Assembly: GCA_973895155.1 (NCBI GenBank)
Contig: OZ316898.1
Span: forward strand, 15,314,001-15,378,000
DNA from: Marsupella aquatica
Taxonomy: Eukaryota > Marchantiophyta
Direction of reading: 5' to 3'
Length of the DNA stretch: 64,000 nucleotides
Shown: positions 55,151-64,000 of the stretch, in pieces
Numbering within the stretch: position 1 is the stretch's first letter
How the letters are laid out: each line of letters opens with the position of its first letter
Translations under genes and position numbers: made by a program
The notes under the pieces: generated by a model
Database searches by the model: none
What the model was told of the DNA's origin: nothing
Seen by the model: only the letters and a program-made list of their open reading frames with translations

Positions 55151-56879
55151 CCCTCCGGGGGTTTACAAAAGATAATAAACAGGAGGTAATAATAGAAACT
55201 AATAACAGGAATTTTTGCTATTCGTAGACATGAATTCTCCTATTTTTTTCAAAATTGTGCATTTCAGCACCAAAATATACACATATCCTCTAAGAAAAAT
55301 AAGAGCACTTGGTGCTATGAGGAGTTGATAATACATACCAGTTGCACATTATGAGGATATTTAATGAAGTGTCGTGCAAGAGTGCATGGTTATTATCGCC
55401 CATCACCATGCCCTGTGCACGCCCACTAGGATGTTATGGTAGTTTAGGTTCATCGATCTCTAAGCAAGCATTCTCCTCTTAGTAGCACTTTGGGCAATGT
55501 TCTTGTAGCAAATCCTGGTTGTTCTTGAAGAAAATAGTCTTTGTTAGGAGCACCCTAGAGCTAGTATACTTAGATTGTTCGTTGCACATTCACTTCAGTT
55601 CTTCCTGAGTCTTAGCTTTAGCTTTGCAAGCACTTGGGCTATGGTAGCACACTCCATGGCACCTCCACACATTTGAGGATTGGCTATGACTCTTTAGATG
55701 CTCCCGGCACATCATGGCATGGTCCTGGTTTTCATATGTACTACTCACTCTACATGCTACATACGTATTACTCAAAAAGAACTGTCTTGACGGGATTACA
55801 TCCGCCGATATAGCAATCTGGCGATTGCTTCATCAATCAGATTTGGTTTTAATGCCATGGGATTTACAACAAACCCTTTTTTTAGTTTTTAATTTTTTAA
55901 GTCTGTGAAACCCCACAAAAAGGGTCTTGTCAACCACAATAGTTGGGAAGAGTCAGCCCACAACAGTTGAACCCAAGACCTATCAGTCTCTACTCAAGTG
56001 AGCTACCACAAAGTTATGCCTCTCTGGGCTATCAGATTTGGTTTTGAGTGATAATTGTAGAGTGAAGCACTGAATGTGAAAAATGTTCATGAATAGAGGG
56101 AGGTTGGTTTGTACAGGGAGTTTGTTCAAGTCATCATCGGTTCTCAAAAAGCCATTTTGAGCACATCCAAGTTCTATTTTGGTTGTAACTCTTCAACCAT
56201 TTGACGAGAGTAGGATCTTTTAGCATGGTTGGAAAGCTCTCATCGAGGCGTACAAGATTGATATAGAGAACTCCAAAAACAAAGCTCTATATTAAGTGAG
56301 ATACAGCTGCCAACATCTTGACTTCATTGAAACACAATTTTGGGACAATTTTGCGAATTTCTGACTTCAATCTCTACTATTTGCTTCAAGGACTTGGGGC
56401 ATGCAAGGGCTCATTAGGAGCATCTTTGAGTGCTTCATCTCCTCATGGTAATCTCACATATCCTTATCCATTAGCAAGGGAAATATGTGTTGAAGAGTTG
56501 AAACACCTTCATGCAGATTTTAGGGATTTGTTCTCTCTTTTGAAGTTTAAACGAAGACTGATTGATCTCTTTGAGCATGTCATATCCGCATGAGCTCAGG
56601 TGACTCTAACAAGGATCCATGGAGCCCATACCATCTCCAAAGTGACCCACGCCCATTAGAGACTATCCCTCTCATCATCTAGATCATTTAGAAGGAGACA
56701 CACCCAGAATCCTTCTTTTGGATTTGTCGGGGCAGGAAGCTCACATCAGGTGATTCCAATACCTACATCATATCAGGTTCCTCAATCATCTATTCAACAA
56801 CAATCAGGTATGTACACACCTCTTTCAGCTCCGACCAGCACATTCTCAGCTCTGTTGTCGACATAAATAGTTCCACCAG
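55151..56879. other. Region without a recognised gene
   Basis: No family recognised. It starts with a GATAATAAACAGG run similar to the terminus of the MITE-like element at 57427, possibly a partial copy. A frame at 56318-56593 (91 codons) has no recognisable domain. The part from about 56590 may be leader or N-terminal gag of the relic to the right. Confidence 0.45.
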
Positions 56880-59110
56880 TGCACGGGATGGAGGCTAGCA
56901 GCTCATCCAACAAAATTGGGAAGTTTAGTGGCTAGCCTGGCACCATTTCTCTACAGGAATTCAAAGCAGAATTTTACATAGTTGTGTATGAGTTGGAGCT
57001 TAAATACTTGAGCCACTACACTGTTGCCTTTGTCTTCAAACAATTGGCAAGGTATGTGCACCATGAGGCGTTGGACGTGTATCAGCAGCACTCGAGGCGG
57101 TTATTGGGTGTCACTCAAACCCCAAATCTTGCTTACGTTGCTGCCATAATCGATGCCCACCAGACAGCACTACAAGCTGCCATTGTAGTGCATGTTGCTT
57201 GTGCTGTTGCTTCTTCATCTAGTAGTGCACCTTTGCCAGCACCCACTATGGTGGTTTTGAGTCCAACGGAGCTTGCTCTAGCTACTACAGGCATGATCTC
57301 TCCCACTGTTGATACACCACTATATCCTCATCCAATGGATTAGTTCTTTCAAATTCTTGAACAAGAATTTCCAATGAAGAGCTCAAATTAGATAATGCAA
57401 CTTGCTACATTGGGGTATTTACAAACGATAGGAAACAGCAAATAGTAACTGGTAACATGAAAATGAGTGGTAATTTATTTTTATTTGTTTTTTTTAAATT
57501 AGTTTTTTTTCAAAATTTTAGTTTTTTTTGCTAGCGCCCAAAGCTAGCCAAAAAATGTTGTAACTTAATTTTTTTTGGAAAATGAGACTTTTTAGAAAAT
57601 ATTTTGATATGATTATTTTTGCTGGTACCAGTAAACCTGTTTCCTGTTTACTATCATGCATGCCATACCCCTACATTCATGCAACAGAAGGATGAAATGT
57701 TGAAGATGATGTACCAACGATTGCTCAAGTTGAAGGAGGATACCAATAGTATCACAAGCCAAGAGGCTGCAAATTGTTATCTTGATGCGCTTGAGAGTAA
57801 CCCTTCACTCCATTTGCAGGTGTTGCATCAGGTCTTTGCACAACATGGGGAGTCTTACACTCTTCTTCAACCGTACAACATTGCAGAGAAGCTTGAGCTT
57901 ACCCATGCTCATTACCAGGCCAATCACCTATGTCATGGACCACAAATCATGCCTTTGGTTCCTACCCCGGCATCTGGTAGGTCAATAGTGAAACCCCAAC
58001 GAGTTAAGCATGCCCATTCTGCACCTATGCTTGTCCCTTCTTGCAATTACTGTGGGAATCTAGATCATAAGGCAAATGCATGTGATGTCCTACGGATGAG
58101 ATATTGTGACTTTTGTGGGAAGTTTGGACATTTGGAACCTGTATGTTTCTCCAAGTTTCAAGAGGGGAAGAACTTGAGGCACCAGCCCACTCCCACTGTT
58201 GCCCCTTCGTCCGTTGCACAGTCCAAGAGGAGTGTTGCTGTTGCTCCTTCATTGTCCAACAAACTTGCTGGTTCAACAAGAATGCCAAGAAGGAGCACCA
58301 GAAGCTCAGAAGGTGGTTCTTCAAGCTCAAGCTACTTAGGTGCAAGAATTGACCAGCGAGTTGGAGGCAGTTTGAGCTCAATTGGCATCCTCCAAGGAAA
58401 ATCAGTACAACCAGCAGGTCATGCTCAACCTGTGGCTGGTGCTCCTGCAAGTAGTAGTACTACACCACTGCCACGGTCCTTCTACAACCTCCCTTATGAG
58501 GCACACTAAACTCTACGTCAGGTCCCTCATCAGTTACTATGATGCCTATTATGGAGGTCCAACATCAGGTTTTGATTGGACTGTCCCCTTTGTCACATGC
58601 TGAACATAGTATGCATGTGTCACTTCCTAGTTCTAGTTCTAGTGCTACTACGACTATTGATTCCATGGCTAGGTCTACATCTGAGTGTTAAGGGAATTCT
58701 CAGTCCCTCTTGGACATGCTCATCAATGACAAGGTTGAATTGTGTATACCAATGTCCTGCACAAGATGTCTCACAATTATGGCCCAAGTTGTTCCTAGTG
58801 ACAGGACTTCAGTCTCCACTAGTGTTGCCATTGTTGATAATAGGTTGCAGCGGTATGGGTGGAGGGCCACATTCTCAAGTTGGTCACGCTGGATACTGGA
58901 GCTCAGCCTATGATTCTTGGAATTCAATTTTCCAAATAGTTGGGGCTAGTTGACTTCAAATTGCATAAATCAACATGGTACATCCGGACAGCAAGTGGCA
59001 CCGCAAAGGAGGTACTAAGTGAGAGTGCTCATTTGCTCACTCTCTCTTTCAATGAAGGTACAGATCAGGAACTCCAATTCTAGGTCAGATGTCTGGTCAC
59101 CAATGTGTCA
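56880..59110 (+). pseudogene. Gypsy gag-protease relic, plus strand
   Basis: Gag segments SLQEFKAEFYIVVYELELKY, FKQLARYVHHEALDVYQQHS and GVTQTPN, then, after the MITE-like element, QKDEMLKMMYQRLLKLKED and TSQEAANCYLDALESNPSLH. Two zinc knuckles follow (CNYCGNLDHKANAC, CDFCGKFGHLEPVC). A protease follows near 58880 with LDTGAQPMILGIQFSK and DFKLHKSTWYIRTASGT. Several stops and frame changes. No RT or integrase follows before 59288. Opposite in strand to the chromovirus relic at 54289, so probably a separate element. Confidence 0.82.
57427..57655. mobile_element. MITE-like element with imperfect terminal inverted repeats
   Basis: Left end GATAGGAAACAGCAAATAG and inverted right end GATAGTAAACAGGAAACAG align over about 30 bases with several mismatches. 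The interior is A/T rich with a TTTTTTGCTAGC...GCTAGCCAAAAAA hairpin. It lies within the gag relic. No clear target duplication, so the exact ends are uncertain. Confidence 0.5.
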
Positions 59111-59299
59111 CACCATTTAGAGTGGTAGTATAGTATATCGTACTATGATCTAGATAGGTTTTGTATATGTGCTATAAGAGCACTTTGTGTTTAGTCTGAG
59201 TTGGTGTGAAGGATAGTTATCCCCTTGTGTTGGCTCAAAGGCCTCATCTTTCAATGCTGAGCCTTTGAGCGTCAGCTTGGTAGCTATCACTAGTACATT

Positions 59300-59830
59300 A
59301 TGAGGCCAATTTCCGATACGAACACCTTCCGATCCCTTTGTAAAAATTTTCCAAGAAAAACATCTCATCCGACTCTAAACGTATCGCAAATTATGATACT
59401 CAACCCATCGGATAACGACAATCGGAAGATAATCGGACTTTGCGATACTAAAATTAACGCACTTTGCGTACTTGACAATAACGGAAAAACAGCCATCCGA
59501 TGTTAATAAAATTGGAAATGGAAGAGGGGAGGCGGCCCAAAAGCCGAGTGTTTCCGATACACTTCCGATACGTAGAGAATCGGAATTTGGGTAACTCTGA
59601 ATATCACATATTGCGTAGCAAAAGGTTACGCAAAGACCGTAAATAAGAGGATCGAAAATACCGTCGTTAGAAATATCGGAAATACCATTAGTAGAAGTAT
59701 TGGAAAGACCGTAACCGAGGGTATCGAAAAGATCGATTCTCTGGGGATGGAAAATTCCAAGTTTTAGAGAATCGGACATTTCGATAGTTTTAAGATCGAA
59801 GGAGTATCGGATAATTGATGGGGTAAAATT
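59300..59830. repeat. Cluster of ATCGGA/TCCGAT subterminal repeats
   Basis: About fifteen copies in both orientations within 530 bases, many as TTCCGATAC or ATCGGAAATAC. Far above chance in this A/T-rich stretch. Confidence 0.8.
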
Positions 59831-62514
59831 TCTGATTATTAATTTTGGGGGTGTGGGGGTTACAATGTTGGGATGCATGGAAGTGAGCATGGGTAGCAAG
59901 AATGGTAGTGAGACTCAAAAGGGGGAAAACCCCTGCCATTATATATACAAAAGAGGATGGCTTCCTGTGGACCGACTCAATATAGGGTATGTAAGGAACT
60001 TGTCAATTTTTTTGTTGTTTGTACAAGGAATAGTAAGAAAGTTGTTGTAGTGTTAGCAAAGTACTTAGGGTTTGCAACCCTAAGTTACTAGGGAAGGCTA
60101 GTAGGAAATCATGGAAGGGAGAAAATGTGTTGTTCTAAGTAAATGTAAAGGGATAAGTAATGTGATTTTGGTAGGCAGCAAATGTTCCACCCTTAGTTAG
60201 GATAGGCGACTAAGTTGGGACCGGAAAATGACCCGACACCTGACATCTTATTTTTGGCTGATATTTCTCCCATGGGTGCTGGGAGGTCCCTAGGGAACCC
60301 TGAAAAAGTATGAAGTCAAGTGGGGTCTCAACCTAGGAGTTGTGAGTATTTTGATAGAAATTAAAATAACCAACTAGCGGGCCCCGGAGAAAATAGCCAA
60401 GGGGTAAATTTTGTGGGTTCGAGATTAGAATTGAGTTTAGTATAGACCATAAAATCCCTGGATTGTCTCAGAAATAATTTTTCACCTTTTGTTACTTTTT
60501 GGGAACACCTCAAAGATTGGGAATAGTAATGTGGTTTAAAAGATATGGTCAAACTTATGTATTTTTAGAAAAGTCGTTATGGAGTTTTTAGAGAGTTTGA
60601 TAAATTTAGGAGTGAGTCCTATGTCCAAGGATTCCAGAAATGTTCTTAGAAGTACGTTTGGACATTTTAGTGAATTATGGCATGGCCTTCAAGAGGGGCC
60701 AGTATAACTGTTTCTCCTGAGAGGAAAACGAAATCTTTCTAAGTGTCAAAACGCGTCGACGCGGCTGCGACCAGACTAGCACGAGGTCAGGCAAGCACGA
60801 CATGGGCAGGAATGCACGAGGTGGGCTAATTGAAGGGCTGGTGCTCATCAAAATAGGTCACTCTTGATCTGAATAGGCAGGTGCGGGATTGAATTGAGCT
60901 AGCTGCTGCTGAGCAGGACTTGACCAAGCTGATAACTGTGAAATTGAATTGTGAGCTATGGCTACTGATTGGAATAGGGAGGCTAGCTTTGAATTGGGAA
61001 GGTTGCTTGCTGCTATGGCAGCGGCACAATAGATTAGAGGTGCTGCTATTAATCAGGCATGAGATGCTCACGAGAATTGGCTAGCTGCTGCCTTGATGCT
61101 GCTGAATTGATGGATGCTACTACTAGCTGCGAAATTGCAGAGGTGGGCAGCTACAAAATTGAGAAGAGAGACCTGCTTGGCTAAGTGATTGGAATAGAGC
61201 TAGTTGTTGAGAAGGAATCAAGCTATGGTTGCTGCTGCTGTGCTTTGAATCAACTGCTATGCTTCGAATCTGCTGCTGTGTTGTTGTGCTGCAAGCTACG
61301 AATTGGTGGGCTATGGCTGTTGCAAAATTCTGCTGCGATTTTGAATCACTTGCAAGGCTGGATGGCTATGGAGGTGGACTGAGAAGGGTGCTGTAGACCT
61401 GGCTGAGCTATCAATTGACCTGCTGTCATTCGATCCAATAGAGAATGTTGTTGTTTCAGATTGAATTCAAGAGAGAGAAAAATGCTGCAAAAATTGGTGT
61501 CCTTATCAATCTTCTTCATAAGAAACGTGAGTATAATGAGAGTACTCTCCCCTCATGACACGTGGAATCCCCATAAGGGGCGTGTAAGGTTCAAGTGTAA
61601 TCGGGTCGCCGCTTACACCCGCTTTACACCAAAAACAGGCCTTGGGAGAATGGGCATAACTTTGGCTAGGGGTATCAGTTGGGGCCCAATTTTTTTTGTG
61701 TTGAGTTAGGGGAAGGTAAGGCACCCCTTGGTGAAGGTGGAAACCCAGAAAAATAATCACTCAAATATATTTTTAGCGGAGGCCACGAGGGGGTCCCCAT
61801 AGCTTGCAAACGGGAGTCGGCATGGGGGAAGTAAGACCAGGTTTTTAGGCCGACACTTCTTGCACCCGTGTCACCCAAGTTAGGATACATGGAGAAGAGA
61901 GTACCTCAGGGTAAAGGTGCAAGGCTGTTAGGGTAAGGAAAGTAAGTTGATAGGTCGGGATAGTAAGTAAGGACTTGTAAATAAGGAGCCAACTTTGACA
62001 TGACACAACTTGAGACTCACTCACTCTTTTTGCGAGATTTCAAGTGGGTTGGGAAGCTGGTGAGGAGGACCATAAGTGAGAGAAGGTTTGGAGGTCAAAG
62101 CATGCAACTCATGTGTGGCATATTCCAGGGCTTGGAAGGAGTCAAGCAATAGGTTGTAGAGTGAGCTACAAACTATAGAGTTGGACTTTGTGTGTTAGGA
62201 GGACTTGGGGGAGGAGTAGTTGGACCCCAGGTCAAGCTTGGTGTGGTGTGGAAGGAGAATAGTATATAAGGAGAAAGTTTTTCTTTGTTAGGGACCGGGA
62301 GTCTCATCTCTTAAGTGGAATCTCTACCTTGCCAAGGTAGGGCTAAGCTTGAGAAGGGAGAGGTGGTCCATGCTTAGTGTGAAGAATGTGTAGTGAACTT
62401 TTGTTGTAAAGGTGATGCAATAAAAGGAGACTTGCCAATCTTCATTGTGACCATTAAGTGTGAGTGCATTTGAAGTATATGAGAGCAAGAGAAGAGTCCA
62501 TGCTATGATGTAAT
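59831..62514. other. Non-coding interior of the probable second CACTA element
   Basis: No gene recognised. From about 60830 to 61440 the sequence is rich in GCTGCT, GAATTG and GCTATGG-like simple units. The rest is ordinary A/T-rich sequence. Confidence 0.45.
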
Positions 62515-62830
62515 CTTGGTCTAAGCTCAAAGGGGATGTGCTAGTACAAAACCAAGGTGAAGGAGGCAAGGTTAAGGTAGAGCACTACTTTGAGACTTAG
62601 AAAGGATTATAGCTTGAGGGTGGAAAGTATTTTGCTTGGTGTGTGGTGTTACCAAGAAGTAAGAACAAGAGGAAGAGTCCTTAGATAGAGGAGCCTTCTC
62701 TAGAGCTCAAAGGGGATGTGTGGACCCAAACCAAGGCCAGGGGGCAAGGTTGAGGGGTAACACTACTTTGGGGGTCTTGAGGAGACTTAAGCTTGAAGAG
62801 GAAAGTACTTTGGTTCTTGGGTGTTTGTGT
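62515..62830 (+). repeat. Diverged tandem duplication, about 185-base period
   Basis: GCTCAAAGGGGATGTG...CCAAGG...GGCAAGGTT...CACTACTTTG...CTTGA...GGAAAGTA occurs at about 62524-62630 and again at 62705-62812. Confidence 0.7.
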
Positions 62831-63213
62831 GAGAATCTCCTCTAAGGTGACAGCTTGGAGCGGAGATCCCCCTTGCTGATCCTTGGAGTAGAGGAGAGGG
62901 GAAGGGTGTGAGTACAAAAGTAGTCAAGGGGACTACCTCTCTAGAAGTGGAGAGTTGAAACTACTTATGTATGGAGTGATTAGACATTGTAGGCACATTT
63001 CAGAAGTTTTGTCAATCCTTTGTGACCCTGGTATGATATGGAGCAGGTATTAGGTAGTCTTTTGGGGAGAAAAGCCGCTTAAGCTCCTTGACAAGTGTTT
63101 GACACTTCCTCTAGCATGGAAAGTACAACCTTTACATGTACAAGTGTATAATCCATCTCAACCTCATGGCATCGCGGCCTACCTACAAATGGTCCTATGC
63201 TAAGCTACCTGGC

Positions 63214-63951
63214 CTATCCATATGTTGGTGCATGTCGTCCCTTCCTCTTCTTGGCACGAGGGCGATAACTCTCTGGTTGGGTAGTGGCATCTGGCACTAA
63301 CCCTAGGTCCCTATCAATGACAGCATGAGATCCAGTTGCAGCTATGGTGCTTGGAGCTATCGCGGTACCAACGTCACCAACATCACCTTCTAAGTCATGA
63401 GAAGGCACTGCAACACCCCCAACATCGGAGCAAGTATGAAATGATGCACTTCCACTACCCCCTTGGGCTGCAGAGTGGTGAGACCCTGCACCTCCACTAG
63501 CCCCTGACTGATGAGATGGAGTCCCATCACCAATGCCACCAACTGCAGTCCCACTCACCCTGTTGGCCCCTGAATGACCACGAGCAGTGCTCCCACCCCC
63601 ACTTGCCCCTCCACCACTAGCCCCTGAACGGCGAGAACCATTCCCGCCAACAACCCCTGAATGGCGGCGAGAACCACCATGGGGCCCACTACCAACCCCC
63701 CCACCAGACCCGGGCTTGTGAGAACCACTATGGGCCCCAGTACTACCCCGCCCACCAGCACCTGCAGATTGATCAAAACCTCCCCTGCGCCCACTACCAC
63801 ATGTCCCAACACCACCTCCAGCAGCTGTAGCACCCCCACTACCTCCTGCTACTCTACGGCCACCTACATCACCACCAGTCCTCCGTCTGGAATGACTACC
63901 TTGAGTCCCTTGGGATGCGCCGCCAATCAAGCGAACAAGGGTGGGTGCCAC
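63214..63951 (-). CDS. Gly/Ser-rich protein, possibly TNP1-like, unrecognised
   Basis: About 245 codons open on the minus strand, and the frame may extend beyond the right window edge (upstream Glu/Ala/Ser-rich codons). Gly, Ser and Arg repeats (SGASGGG, GSHKPGSGGG) run through the first two thirds, then a more complex part, ending in a basic tail (RAKKRKGRHAPTYG), which could be a nuclear signal. No family is recognised. Place and composition recall the Gly-rich part of the TNP1-like gene at 12718-15888. Low complexity makes a chance frame possible. Confidence 0.4.
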   Translation of the reverse strand: MAPTLVRLIGGASQGTQGSHSRRRTGGDVGGRRVAGGSGGATAAGGGVGTCGSGRRGGFDQSAGAGGRGSTGAHSGSHKPGSGGGVGSGPHGGSRRHSGVVGGNGSRRSGASGGGASGGGSTARGHSGANRVSGTAVGGIGDGTPSHQSGASGGAGSHHSAAQGGSGSASFHTCSDVGGVAVPSHDLEGDVGDVGTAIAPSTIAATGSHAVIDRDLGLVPDATTQPESYRPRAKKRKGRHAPTYG

Positions 63952-64000
63952 ACTCCCCTCCTCAACCTCAGCCTCAGACTCTGAGGCCCCCGAACCCTCC

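Larger units (their letters stand above)
59288..64000. mobile_element. Probable second CACTA element, left part (runs off the window)
   Basis: Starts CACTAGTACATTATGAGG, followed by a dense cluster of TCCGAT/ATCGGA motifs to about 59830, like a CACTA subterminal region. A Gly-rich minus-strand frame lies 3.9-4.7 kb inside, a layout similar to the TNP1-like gene of the first element. The other end and the target duplication are outside the window, so this is inference from one end. Confidence 0.5.

Noticed and set aside
1-64000. tRNA or rRNA genes
   Set aside because: No cloverleaf with the conserved B-box GGTTCGA context and no rRNA-like stretch was noticed; a covariance-model search would be decisive.

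Overview
The window is TE-dense plant nuclear DNA. Plant-specific families point to a land plant: a CACTA (En/Spm) transposon with Tnp2, DUF4218, DUF4216 and TNP1-type proteins, a LINE whose ORF1 looks like DUF4283 plus CCHC, gypsy elements, and an LTR-encoded protein resembling 'putative plant transposon protein'. The species cannot be told. No host gene outside mobile DNA, no tRNA, rRNA or CRISPR was seen. Most of the window is one nest of insertions, and target-site duplications (TSDs) let it be peeled apart.

Layers, oldest first. (0) A decayed gypsy chromovirus pol on the minus strand: RT/RNase H at 55150-54289, integrase at 1627-1074. (1) A minus-strand solo LTR (LTR A, 1628-54283, TSD GCAAG) splits it. 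(2) LTR A carries three insertions: 1807-3651 (TSD GATAT), 5224-6570 (TSD CCGC) and the 45-kb block 8388-53542 (TSD CCGC). That block contains a decayed LINE (about 10.7 kb to 53.4 kb). (3) LINE ORF1 was hit twice: by a 32-kb CACTA element (11892-44080, perfect 18-bp TIRs, TSD CAA) and by another solo LTR (LTR B, 44835-48882, TSD ACTCC). (4) The CACTA element carries a young, structurally complete gypsy retrotransposon (26465-42077, TSD CAGCT).

Two things stand out. First, the young retrotransposon has LTRs of about 4.7 kb, and most of each is a protein-coding frame (1,218 aa, intact in the 3' LTR; one stop codon in the 5' LTR). The protein has a plant-transposon-like domain, a long coiled coil, a nuclear-localisation-like KKKRK and Glu-Ala repeats. 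The older LTRs A and B hold decayed relatives of it, so this is a family of coding LTRs. Second, the CACTA element carries, besides transposase and TNP1-like genes, three same-strand genes that look like captured host chromatin, repair or ubiquitin genes: an EDM2-like PHD protein, a tandem-BRCT protein and an F-box-like protein, plus two unrecognised frames.

Right of the nest are a plus-strand gypsy gag-protease relic (56880-59110) split by a MITE-like element, then the left end of what looks like a second CACTA element (from 59288 past the window edge) with dense subterminal ATCGGA repeats and a Gly-rich gene near the right edge.
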